Source: an uncultured Oscillospiraceae bacterium
GTDB taxonomy: Bacteria; Bacillota; Clostridia; Oscillospirales; Oscillospiraceae
DNA: 24,254 nt
Assembly (NCBI GenBank): GCA_910587785.1
Contig: CAJUOA010000045.1
Location: forward strand, 1-24,254
Reading direction: 5' to 3'
Numbering within the stretch: the stretch's first letter is position 1; each line of letters begins with the position of its first letter. This document shows positions 1 through 5,874 of the stretch, one piece after another. The notes below the pieces were generated by a model. It saw only the letters and a program-made list of their open reading frames with translations. It searched no databases and was not told where the DNA came from. A program made the translations under genes and the position numbers.

Positions 1-47
1 GAGATGCTATCCTGTGACTGGAGTTCAGACGTGTGCTCTTCCGATCT
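1..47 (+). other. Illumina adapter sequence left on the contig end
   Basis: Positions 14-47 match all 34 bases of the Illumina read-2 (TruSeq-type) adapter, ending in GCTCTTCCGATCT. Just before it, GCTATCCT (6-13) sits where the 8-base i7 index belongs, and GAGAT (1-5) matches the last five bases of the P7 tail. The order P7 tail, index, read-2 adapter is exactly that of a library molecule, so this is untrimmed synthetic sequence and not genomic DNA. Bases from 48 on should be genomic, although the first few may still be chimeric. Confidence 0.97.
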
Positions 48-117
48 GAGGACCTCTTCCGGAAGAGCATCGAGGAGCCTACCGCCTAAATCAGCCATTT
101 TGCAACAAATTTGTATA

Positions 118-161
118 CCAAGAGGCCCGGGTCCTTTTTCTGCAGGACCCGGGCCTCTTGG
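118..161. terminator. 17-bp perfect inverted repeat, terminator-like
   Basis: CCAAGAGGCCCGGGTCC (118-134) is perfectly complemented by 145-161 around a 10-base loop. Neither side carries a long uridine run; the + side continues CATATATTAAAA and the minus side TATACAAATTTG. A stem this strong between a contig end and a gene that ends toward it is best read as a bidirectional terminator. Which upstream + strand gene it would serve is outside the window. Confidence 0.6.
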
Positions 162-169
162 CATATATT

Positions 170-194
170 AAAAAATCCGTCCCGCCTCGCGGCG
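170..194 (-). terminator. Weak terminator candidate after the DUF378 gene
   Basis: Read on the minus strand, a short stem CGCC-loop-GGCG (183-194) is followed after seven bases by a run of six T (170-175). The stem is only 4 bp, so this may simply be a helper to the stronger hairpin at 118-161. Confidence 0.35.
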
Positions 195-218
195 TTCAGA
201 ATTTTAGCGGGGGGAGCG

Positions 219-434
219 CTAGGCGACGGCTCCGCCGGTCTCTTCTCTCTCCCGGAACAGGAGCGACACGCACCACAGGCCCGCGATGCCCACGATTGCG
301 TAGATGATGCGGGAGAGGGCCGCCATCTGTCCGCCGCAGATGAAGGCCACCAGGTCTACGCCAAAGAGCCCCACAGCCCCCCAGTTGAGCGCGCCGATGA
401 TCACAAGGATCAGCGCAATACGATCAAGTACCAT
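219..434 (-). CDS. DUF378 family small membrane protein
   Basis: This 71-residue protein has two hydrophobic segments (about residues 4-25 and 42-61) and the family signature: LNWGAVGLFGVDLVA at 16-30 and LSRIIYAIVGIAGLW at 40-54. DUF378 proteins (YuzA-like) are short two-pass membrane proteins of unknown function in Firmicutes. I place the start at the ATG ending at 434 because AGGGAGGT lies seven bases upstream (442-449); the longer frame to 461 has no such site in front of it. It is transcribed away from the phosphoglycerate mutase gene, with a shared 199-base upstream region. The charged tail after residue 60 is probably cytoplasmic. Family assignment is firm; the role is unknown. Confidence 0.85.
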   Translation of the reverse strand: MVLDRIALILVIIGALNWGAVGLFGVDLVAFICGGQMAALSRIIYAIVGIAGLWCVSLLFREREETGGAVA

Positions 435-574
435 TTCCGTTACCTCCCTTCCTTTTCTCAAAGACCGGCCCGACGTCCGGCTTCATGGGGTATTCTCTCC
501 CCGTTTTCCGCCCTTATACGGGCCAAAAAACGGCTGCGGCTGGACAAAAAAGAGAAACTTGTAAAAATTTTCTT

Positions 575-610
575 TTGACCCTTTCTTTTTCCTGGAAAAG
601 TATGTATAAT
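575..610 (+). promoter_or_regulatory. Promoter and dyad element upstream of apgM
   Basis: A perfect -10 TATAAT lies at 605-610. TTGACC at 575-580 is 24 bases away, too far for a normal -35, while the 17-base position (582-587) reads only TTTCTT, so the promoter may need an activator or another sigma factor. Between them is a 13-bp dyad TTTTCCTGGAAAA (587-599), directly followed by GTATGTAT (600-607). The same arrangement occurs before the DUF1015 gene at 1882-1906. AGGAGG at 621-626 is the ribosome binding site for the GTG start at 634. Confidence 0.5.
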
Positions 611-633
611 AAAAGGGATAAGGAGGCCGAAGC

Positions 634-1863
634 GTGAAATATCTGCTTGTCATCGGGGACGGCATGGCCGATGCCCCCGTCCCCCAGTTGGGCGGACTGA
701 CGCCCCTGGAAAAAGCGTCCATCCCCGCCATCGACCGTTTGGCCCGGCGGGGCGTGGTGGGCTCCGCCGTCAACTGTCCGCCGCCCCTGCCCGCCGGGAG
801 CGAGACCGCCATCCTCTCCATCATGGGCTGTGACCCCCGGCGGTTCTTTACCGGCCGCGCGCCATTGGAGTGCGCCGCGTCGGGCATCCCCCTCGCCCCG
901 GGAGACGGGGCCTTCCGGTGTAATCTCGTCACCTTCGAGGACGCGGACGCCCCCCTGGAGCGAAAGCGCCTCCTCTCCCACAGCGCCGGGTCCATCGGGG
1001 GCGAGGCCGCCCTGGAGACCGTGGCGGCTCTCCTGGACAATCCCCGCTTCGCCCGGGCCATGGCCGAAGCACGGATGGAGCTCCACCCGCTCCCGGCGTT
1101 CCGCCAATTGGCGGTCCAGCACGAATGCGATTTCTCCGGCGTCCGCTTCGTCCCGCCCCACGACCACCTGGGGGAGCCCTGCGGGCCCCTGTTCCCCTCC
1201 GGCAGTCCCCGGGCGGAACCTTACCGCGCCCTCATGGCCCTTGCCCACGAGATCCTCGACCGCCACCCGGCGGCAGAGAAGCGCCGGGCCGCGGGGAAGC
1301 TCCCCGCCAACGGCATCTGGTTCTGGGCGGAGGGCGCAGCCGCGGCCCTGCCGGACTTCCGGGGGCAGTACGGCCTGGGCGGCGCGGTGGTGAGCGCCGT
1401 GCCCCTCTGCCACGGCATCGCGGCCCTTCGCGGCTTAGAGCCCGTGGAGGTGGAGGGCGCTACCGGGGAGCTGGACACCAACTTCCCCGGCAAGCTGGAG
1501 GCGGCGTGGGACAAGCTCCGGCAGTATGACTTCGTGTGCCTCCACCTGGAGGCACCGGACGAGTGTACCCACAACGGGGACCTCGCCGGGAAAGTCCAGG
1601 CCATCGAGTGGCTGGACAGCAAGCTGGTCGGGCCCCTCATCGCCCGGCTGGAGGCGGCGGGGCTGGACCACCGGGTGCTCCTGCTCAGCGACCACCTCAC
1701 TCTCACCGCCACCCGGGGACACGACGGCGGACCCGCCCCCTTCCTGCTCTACGACAGCCGGGAGGACAGCGGAAACGGCCTGCCCTACACCGAGGCGGCC
1801 GGGAAAGCGGGACCCTTTGTGGAAAACGGCAGTACCCTGCTGGATCTGCTGTTTCAAAAATAA
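634..1863 (+). CDS. apgM: Cofactor-independent phosphoglycerate mutase, archaeal (ApgM) type
   Basis: This 409-residue protein belongs to the alkaline phosphatase superfamily branch of 2,3-bisphosphoglycerate-independent phosphoglycerate mutases, which interconvert 3- and 2-phosphoglycerate in glycolysis. The sequence shows the N-terminal metal motif GDGMAD (residues 8-13), the phosphate-accepting Ser56 in PAGSETAILSIMGCDP, a HLEAPDECTHNGD motif in the C-terminal half, and late metal ligands Asp353, His354 and His363. The GTG start at 634 has AGGAGG seven bases upstream. Relatives in Clostridia are sometimes annotated as putative homoserine kinases (TIGR02535-type), so the substrate is less certain than the fold. 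It is followed, after 69 bases, by the DUF1015 gene, which has a similar upstream element. Confidence 0.85.
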   Translation: MKYLLVIGDGMADAPVPQLGGLTPLEKASIPAIDRLARRGVVGSAVNCPPPLPAGSETAILSIMGCDPRRFFTGRAPLECAASGIPLAPGDGAFRCNLVTFEDADAPLERKRLLSHSAGSIGGEAALETVAALLDNPRFARAMAEARMELHPLPAFRQLAVQHECDFSGVRFVPPHDHLGEPCGPLFPSGSPRAEPYRALMALAHEILDRHPAAEKRRAAGKLPANGIWFWAEGAAAALPDFRGQYGLGGAVVSAVPLCHGIAALRGLEPVEVEGATGELDTNFPGKLEAAWDKLRQYDFVCLHLEAPDECTHNGDLAGKVQAIEWLDSKLVGPLIARLEAAGLDHRVLLLSDHLTLTATRGHDGGPAPFLLYDSREDSGNGLPYTEAAGKAGPFVENGSTLLDLLFQK

Positions 1864-1881
1864 TGTTCTTTTTTGATACTG

Positions 1882-1906
1882 TTTTCTTTCAAGAAAAAGT
1901 ATGTAT
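1882..1906 (+). promoter_or_regulatory. Dyad plus GTATGTAT element before the DUF1015 gene
   Basis: A 7-bp dyad (TTTTCTT at 1882-1888 with AAGAAAA at 1891-1897) is followed by AGTATGTAT, as in the region before apgM. TTGATA lies upstream at 1873-1878. The repeated layout suggests that both genes answer to the same factor, but no single clean sigma-A promoter is visible here. GGAGGAG at 1919-1925 is the ribosome binding site for the ATG at 1933. Confidence 0.4.
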
Positions 1907-1932
1907 GCAAAATTTTTCGGAGGAGAAGAAAG

Positions 1933-3213
1933 ATGAAAAAATTCGACAACCTGGGCATCAAGCCCGCCGACATCCTGTTGCCCAAGGCGGGCACCGACAT
2001 GCACAAGTGGGCCGTGGTGGCCTGCGACCAGTTCACCTCCCAGCCGGAGTACTGGGAGGAGGTGGAGCGCATCGCCGGGGACGCGCCCTCCACCCTGCGC
2101 CTCATCCTGCCCGAGAGCAGGCTCAACGACGCCAACGTGGACGAGCACATCGCCAATATCAACCGCTCCATGAGCGACTACCTGGCCCGGGACATCTTCC
2201 AGACCTACCCGGATTCCATCATCTACATCGAGCGCACCCAGTCCGACGGCGCGGTCCGTCCGGGCCTCGTGGCGGCGGTGGACCTGGAGCAGTATGACTA
2301 TACCCCCGGCTCCGGTTCCCTGGTCCGGGCCACGGAGGGCACCGTCCTGGAACGCATCCCGCCCCGGGTCCGGGTCCGCAAGGACGCCCCCATCGAGCTC
2401 CCCCACGTCATGCTCCTCATCGATGACCCCAAGAAGACCTGCATCGAGCCCGTCCAGGCCGCGAAGGCGTCCATGGAGCAGGTCTATGACTTCGATCTCA
2501 TGATGAAGGGCGGACACCTCACCGGCTGGAAGCTCTCCGACGCCCAGATCGACGCCCTGGCCGATGCCCTGGCGGGCCTGACCACCGAGGACGCCATGCG
2601 GGAGAAGTACGGCATCACCGGCGTGGCCCCCCTGCTCTTCGCCGTGGGCGACGGCAACCACTCCCTGGCCACCGCCAAGACCTGCTATGAGAACCTCAAG
2701 AAGGTCACCCCGGAGAGCGAGTGGGCCGGTCTGCCCGCCCGCTATGCCCTGGTGGAGATCGAGAACCTTCACGACGATGCCCTCAAGTTCGAGGCCATCC
2801 ACCGGGTGGTCTTCGGCGTGGACCCGGAAAAGCTCATCGCCGCTTTCAAGGAGTTCTACCCCACTGCCCGGGAGGGTCAGGGCGTGGGTCACACCATCGC
2901 CTACACCTGGGCCGGCGGCACGGGCTATCTCAACGTCCCCAACCCCCGGGTCCAGCTGGCCGTGGGCACGCTCCAGAACTTCCTGGACGCCTACCTGAAG
3001 GAGAACGGCGGCGAGGTGGACTACATCCACGGCGACGCGGTGACCGACGATCTGGGCTCCAAGCCCGGCAACATCGGCTTCAAGCTCCCCGCCATGGGCA
3101 AGGACCAGCTGTTCAAGACCGTCATCGCCGACGGCGTCCTGCCCCGCAAGACCTTCTCCATGGGCCACGCGGAGGATAAGCGCTACTACGTGGAGGGCCG
3201 CAAGATCAAGTAA
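1933..3213 (+). CDS. DUF1015 family protein
   Basis: The ATG at 1933 has GGAGGAG seven bases upstream and gives a 426-residue protein; an in-frame extension back to 1873 would run through the promoter-like element and is rejected. The protein starts FDNLGIKPADILLPKAG and carries the family's GDGNHSLATAK motif with His243, which looks like an active-site or ligand-binding segment and is among the best conserved parts of DUF1015. The whole length is typical of the family. The biochemical role is not settled; I recall family members near serA/serC serine-synthesis genes in other Clostridia, which would fit a 3-phosphoglycerate link with the mutase gene before it, but that is inference. Family assignment is firm. 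Confidence 0.85.
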   Translation: MKKFDNLGIKPADILLPKAGTDMHKWAVVACDQFTSQPEYWEEVERIAGDAPSTLRLILPESRLNDANVDEHIANINRSMSDYLARDIFQTYPDSIIYIERTQSDGAVRPGLVAAVDLEQYDYTPGSGSLVRATEGTVLERIPPRVRVRKDAPIELPHVMLLIDDPKKTCIEPVQAAKASMEQVYDFDLMMKGGHLTGWKLSDAQIDALADALAGLTTEDAMREKYGITGVAPLLFAVGDGNHSLATAKTCYENLKKVTPESEWAGLPARYALVEIENLHDDALKFEAIHRVVFGVDPEKLIAAFKEFYPTAREGQGVGHTIAYTWAGGTGYLNVPNPRVQLAVGTLQNFLDAYLKENGGEVDYIHGDAVTDDLGSKPGNIGFKLPAMGKDQLFKTVIADGVLPRKTFSMGHAEDKRYYVEGRKIK

Positions 3214-3222
3214 GGCCAACCG

Positions 3223-3438
3223 CTACTCGGGGCTGGCCTGGAGGTACCGCTCCAGGCCGGCCCCGGCGCGTACGCCCAGGAGGAAGGCGCAGGCGGCATA
3301 CTGCTCCGCCGCCTGGACGCACAGTTTCGCCTGGGCGTCGGACAGCCCCTGGATGCAGGCGGAGAGGGAGGAGAGGTGCTTTTCCTCTATTCTGGGGTGG
3401 ATGTAGTAGTCGTAGATCAGGGATAAGAAATCGTTCAT
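3223..3438 (-). CDS. Small protein of unknown function, divergent from an XRE gene
   Basis: This 71-residue protein (MNDFLSLIYDYYIHPRIEEK...) is predicted to be mainly helical, with two cysteines and no membrane segment or signal peptide. I do not recognise the family. The gene is credible because it has AAAGGA about nine bases upstream of its ATG and a textbook promoter on its own strand (TTGACG, 17-base spacer, TATAAT at 3494-3522). It points away from the XRE regulator and ends nine bases after the DUF1015 stop, so the two genes converge. Short acidic proteins of this kind are often divergent partners of XRE repressors in mobile elements of Clostridia; whether this one is a remnant of such an element is open. 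Confidence 0.6.
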   Translation of the reverse strand: MNDFLSLIYDYYIHPRIEEKHLSSLSACIQGLSDAQAKLCVQAAEQYAACAFLLGVRAGAGLERYLQASPE

Positions 3439-3470
3439 TGCTTTGGGTCCTTTCTTGTGTTAAAATATGA

Positions 3471-3517
3471 AATTAATTCGTTGCAACGAGACCATTATAA
3501 AGCAATTAATTCATTGC
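3471..3517. promoter_or_regulatory. Operator-like direct repeats and palindrome between divergent genes
   Basis: AATTAATTCRTTGC occurs twice, at 3471-3484 and 3504-3517, with starts 33 bases apart (about three helical turns). The first copy runs into the perfect 12-bp palindrome TCGTTGCAACGA (3478-3489). The second copy overlaps the -35 of the minus-strand promoter. This is the expected layout for autoregulation by the adjacent XRE protein; binding has not been shown. Confidence 0.6.
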
Positions 3518-3522
3518 GTCAA
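3494..3522 (-). promoter_or_regulatory. Sigma-A promoter for the 71-residue protein gene
   Basis: On the minus strand, TTGACG (3517-3522) and TATAAT (3494-3499) are separated by exactly 17 bases. The -10 hexamer overlaps a + strand TATAAA (3496-3501) that could serve the XRE gene, so the two promoters face each other over the same bases. Confidence 0.75.
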
Positions 3523-3531
3523 GAGGTTACT

Positions 3532-3750
3532 ATGGAATTTCGCCAATTTTTTTCGGGCCGCCTCCGCGAACTGCGCAAAGAGCGCGGTGAAACACAACAA
3601 CAGGTGGCAGACGGCCTTGGTATTTTGAGACAGCATTATCAAAAATTTGAATCTGGAGAAAATCTGCCCAGCCTTGAAAAATTTTTGGCCCTCGCTGATT
3701 ATTTCGGGGTCTCGCTGGATTACCTCGCGGGGCGCACGGATAAACGATAA
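3532..3750 (+). CDS. XRE-family transcriptional regulator
   Basis: A compact 72-residue protein that is almost entirely one Cro/C1-type helix-turn-helix domain: the first helices include RLRELRKERGETQQQVADGL (residues 10-29), with recognition helix and the characteristic KFESGENLPSLEKFLALADYFGVSLDYLAGR thereafter given here only by position (38-68). The start at 3532 is preferred over the upstream ATG at 3457 because AGAGGT lies just upstream and because the extension would run through the divergent promoter and operator. The base composition is more AT-rich than its neighbours. It heads a run with the zinc-ribbon gene (14-base gap) and ispE. It probably represses its own promoter and that of the divergent small gene. 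Confidence 0.85.
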   Translation: MEFRQFFSGRLRELRKERGETQQQVADGLGILRQHYQKFESGENLPSLEKFLALADYFGVSLDYLAGRTDKR

Positions 3751-3764
3751 ATTCGGAGGCGCCC

Positions 3765-4004
3765 ATGAGAAAAAAACTGACCCCCGGTCAAGGCCGGGCG
3801 CTGACGGTCCTGCTGGGCCTGCTGACGCTGATTTTGGTGCCCCTGGGGGCCTCCCTGCGCAGCGGCGCGGTCCTCTATGTGGGGCTGATCTGCTACATCG
3901 CCGCAGTGTGGGCCTGGTTCTACCTCAACCGCTGTCCCCACTGCCGCAAGCATCTGGGGACGAACACCAGCCTGTACTGCCCCAATTGCGGGGAGAGATT
4001 GTGA
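3765..4004 (+). CDS. Small two-pass membrane protein with C-terminal zinc ribbon
   Basis: The 79-residue product has a basic N-terminus (MRKKL), two hydrophobic segments (about residues 11-30 and 35-54), and then two CxxC pairs, Cys57/Cys60 and Cys72/Cys75, that form a likely zinc ribbon (RCPHCRKHL ... YCPNCGERL). GGAGG at 3754-3758 sits six bases before the ATG. It lies 14 bases after the XRE gene and 10 bases before ispE, so the three are probably co-transcribed. Proteins of this type are common in Firmicutes and uncharacterised; I infer a membrane-bound structural or sensory role no more precise than that. Confidence 0.75.
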   Translation: MRKKLTPGQGRALTVLLGLLTLILVPLGASLRSGAVLYVGLICYIAAVWAWFYLNRCPHCRKHLGTNTSLYCPNCGERL

Positions 4005-4014
4005 GGGACCAGCC

Positions 4015-4881
4015 ATGACGTGCACGGAACCGGCTTATGCAAAACTGAATCTGACCCTGGACATTTTGGGCAAGCGTCCCGACGGCTACCACGACATGCG
4101 GATGGTGATGCAGTCGGTGACGCTGGCGGACGAGGTGTCGGTGGAGCTCCTGCCGGAGCCGGGGCTGGACATCACTGCCGACCTGCCCTTCCTCCCCAGG
4201 GGGGAGGGGAATATCGCCGGAAAGGCCGCCGCCGCCTTCTTTCGGGAGACCGGATTGCCTCAAAGGGGGCTCTCTGTCCACATCCGAAAGCACATCCCGG
4301 TGTGCGCCGGTATGGCTGGGGGGAGCAGTGACGGCGCGGCGGTATTGCGGGTGCTCCGCCGGGCCCTCGCGCCGGAGATGAGCCGGGAGGACCTGGAGAA
4401 AATCGGCGGACAGGTGGGCAGTGACGTGCCCTACTGCATCCGGGGCGGCACGGTTCTGGCCGAGGGCCGGGGCGAGGTGCTCACGGACCTGCCGCCCCTG
4501 CCGCCCTGCCACATCGTGGTCTGCAAGCCCCAGTTCTCTGTGTCCACGCCGGAGCTTTTCGCCCAGGTGCGGGTCCAGCGCCTGCGCTTCCACCCAAGGA
4601 CGGAGGAACTGCGGGCCGCGCTGGAGCAGGGCGATCTGGAGGCTGCGGCGCTGCGGCTCTATAACGTGTTTGAGGAGGTCCTGCCCCGGCGCTGTGCCCC
4701 GGTGTTCGAGATCAAGAGCCGCCTGCTGGACCTGGGGGCCATGGCCGCGTCGATGACGGGGAGCGGGCCGTCGGTGTTCGGCATCTTTCGGGACGAGGAG
4801 CCCGCGCGGGCGGCGGCGGAGGTCCTTGGGGAGCAGTTCCCGCAGACGTTTTTCTGCCGTCCGGCGGAAAAAAATGTATAA
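4015..4881 (+). CDS. ispE: 4-diphosphocytidyl-2-C-methyl-D-erythritol kinase
   Basis: IspE is the GHMP-family kinase that phosphorylates CDP-methylerythritol in the MEP route to isopentenyl diphosphate. The 288-residue protein has the usual length and all main motifs: the N-terminal YAKLNLTLDILGKRPDGYH with Lys10, the ATP-binding glycine-rich loop PVCAGMAGGSSDGAAVL (residues 95-111), Asp137 in GSDVPY, and the C-terminal MTGSGPSVFGIF. The ribosome binding site is weak (GAGGG about seven bases before ATG), in line with translation following the closely spaced upstream gene. A hairpin with a T-run (4887-4937) follows the stop at once and should end the transcript. Its placement behind an XRE regulator is unusual for a housekeeping gene. 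Confidence 0.95.
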   Translation: MTCTEPAYAKLNLTLDILGKRPDGYHDMRMVMQSVTLADEVSVELLPEPGLDITADLPFLPRGEGNIAGKAAAAFFRETGLPQRGLSVHIRKHIPVCAGMAGGSSDGAAVLRVLRRALAPEMSREDLEKIGGQVGSDVPYCIRGGTVLAEGRGEVLTDLPPLPPCHIVVCKPQFSVSTPELFAQVRVQRLRFHPRTEELRAALEQGDLEAAALRLYNVFEEVLPRRCAPVFEIKSRLLDLGAMAASMTGSGPSVFGIFRDEEPARAAAEVLGEQFPQTFFCRPAEKNV

Positions 4882-4886
4882 AACGG

Positions 4887-4937
4887 AAAAACGCCGTCCA
4901 TACTGGTAGCAACAAATCCAGTATGGGCGGTGCTTTT
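4887..4937 (+). terminator. Rho-independent terminator after ispE
   Basis: CCATACTGG (4898-4906) pairs with CCAGTATGG (4918-4926); the stem extends through CCG/CGG, with A-rich left and T-rich right flanks (TGCTTTT ending at 4937), so it could work in both directions. The right arm touches the ATG of the next gene. Confidence 0.75.
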
Positions 4938-5168
4938 ATGAAACTTCGTACAAAATTGATCCTCTCTGTTCTTGCGGGCCTGCTTGCCATGATCCTGTCC
5001 AGCACGCCCATGTGGTGGGGGGTGCTCTTCTCTCCCATCACCCAGCAGATGACCACTGCCCAGTGTGAGCCCGACGGTGGGGTCCGCTGGGAGGTGGATG
5101 GGCAGGTCCTCCGATTCCGGTCCCTGGATCTCTTGTATGCGTTCCTTCATCCCGGGGAAAAGGGCTAA
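4938..5168 (+). CDS. Small membrane or secreted protein of unknown function
   Basis: The ATG at 4938 gives 76 residues. The start KLRTKLILSVLAGLLAMILS is a clear signal peptide or membrane anchor, followed by a second hydrophobic stretch (PMWWGVLFSPI) and a short polar domain with one cysteine and the phrase GGVRWEVDGQVLRFRSLDLL. I do not recognise a family. The ATG lies immediately after the ispE terminator hairpin, leaving no room for a free ribosome binding site; the only purine-rich sequence (GGGCGG) is inside the hairpin arm. An ATG at 4923 in the same frame is even less well supported. The gene is likely real given its coding character, but its expression signals are odd. Confidence 0.55.
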   Translation: MKLRTKLILSVLAGLLAMILSSTPMWWGVLFSPITQQMTTAQCEPDGGVRWEVDGQVLRFRSLDLLYAFLHPGEKG

Positions 5169-5226
5169 AGATTTCCGCGCTCCTGCCGATAAGTTAGATA
5201 GATTTTTCAGCAGAGGAGGTCCGTCT

Positions 5227-5514
5227 ATGCCGCGTCCAAGTGATTACGTCACTCAAGACAGCTATGTTCTTCCGAAGGACGGCGCAGCGGTAGGTCCCCG
5301 GCTCTGGGTGCAGGCTGCGGAGGATGGCGCGGCAGAGATCGAGGCGCGTCTGCGCAGGATGCTGGTCCTCTCGGAGATTGCGGCTGAGGACGGTGCGGCT
5401 GACCGCGCCGGTCTCCAGCGGGAATTGGAGCGCCTGCGCCGGGAGATCGACCGCATTGCAGATGATGTGGACCATCTCTGTCCGCCAATGGAGGGCACGG
5501 GGAACCGGCCTTAA
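5227..5514 (+). CDS. Small coiled-coil protein of unknown function
   Basis: The ATG at 5227 follows an excellent AGAGGAGGT (5213-5221) and encodes 95 residues. The first 30 are polar and proline-containing; a helical segment follows, and residues 58-83 (RAGLQRELERLRREIDRIAD and onward) have leucine/isoleucine spacing typical of a short coiled coil. There is no membrane segment, signal peptide or cysteine pair; one cysteine (Cys85) lies near the end. A strong terminator follows ten bases after the stop. I do not recognise the family and see nothing in the neighbours that fixes a role. The upstream extension of the frame to 5065 lies inside the previous gene and is not used. Confidence 0.65.
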   Translation: MPRPSDYVTQDSYVLPKDGAAVGPRLWVQAAEDGAAEIEARLRRMLVLSEIAAEDGAADRAGLQRELERLRREIDRIADDVDHLCPPMEGTGNRP

Positions 5515-5523
5515 ATAAAGTGG

Positions 5524-5560
5524 ACCGCCGCCCTGTTTTTCCAACAGGGCGGCGGTTTTT
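5524..5560 (+). terminator. Strong Rho-independent terminator
   Basis: ACCGCCGCCCTGTT (5524-5537) pairs perfectly with AACAGGGCGGCGGT (5543-5556) around a 5-base loop, and the T-run continues to 5560. It ends the transcript of the coiled-coil protein gene. Confidence 0.95.
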
Positions 5561-5785
5561 CAGCAGGCAGTATCGCCCGCACCGTGCCGGTGGCCCGGTA
5601 GTATCAGAGTAGAAGCGTGCTTTAGGAGGCGAACCCAACGATAGGCACCAAAAGCTTAGGGAGTGGCGGCGGAGATTCGACTGCCATCGGCCCAGGGCAC
5701 CAATGGGAAAAAGAGGCTGTCAGGTCGTAGCGTAACCAAAAACAAATCACTAAGGGGGTCCAGCCCGTAGGGCTGGCGGCTTTTT
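5561..5785 (+). other. Gene-free stretch, possible unidentified RNA ending in a hairpin with T-run
   Basis: No credible open reading frame lies between 5515 and 5874. The segment starts after a terminator and ends with CCAGCCC-GTA-GGGCTGG (5760-5776), then CGGC and TTTTT (5781-5785), which resembles a second terminator. Inside, GGG-TGGCGG pairs with CTGCCA-CCC across 5659-5693 in a plausible stem-loop containing ATTCGACT. I compared it by eye with tRNA, tmRNA, 6S, SRP, RNase P RNA and the common riboswitch cores and found no match. No convincing -10/-35 pair is visible before it. It could be a small RNA, an intergenic repeat or decayed DNA. Confidence 0.3.
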
Positions 5786-5839
5786 GGTGACTTTTTGTCC
5801 GTACAAAAAGTCACCGGGGTCCGGGGCGAGGAGCCCCGG
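5786..5839. repeat. Bipartite hairpin element with CCCC spacer (copy 1)
   Basis: GGTGACTTTTTGT (5786-5798) pairs perfectly with 5803-5815, and after GGGGT a second hairpin CCGGGGC (5821-5827) pairs with GCCCCGG (5833-5839). It lies downstream of the minus-strand flavoprotein operon and probably helps to end its transcript. The layout, two hairpins separated by ACCCC/GGGGT, recurs at 21191-21233, so it may be a dispersed intergenic repeat of this genome. Confidence 0.55.
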
Positions 5840-5874
5840 GGCTATCGGGACAGATGAAGCTATCTTGCAGACGA

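Noticed and set aside
54..67. Palindrome CTCTTCCGGAAGAG after the adapter, like a second adapter junction
   Set aside because: It lacks the GATCT part of a true adapter, and the bases after it diverge, so it is probably genomic; kept only as a possibility.
1435..3219. A 594-codon frame on the minus strand
   Set aside because: Antisense to apgM and the DUF1015 gene; no family likeness and it crosses their regulatory gap.
3457..3531. Upstream ATG for the XRE gene
   Set aside because: The added residues would be encoded by the divergent promoter and operator; a ribosome binding site precedes the inner ATG.
5671..5702. GATTCGACT and a later CACCA, like tRNA or tmRNA ends
   Set aside because: No 5-bp T-stem or 7-bp acceptor stem can be formed around them.
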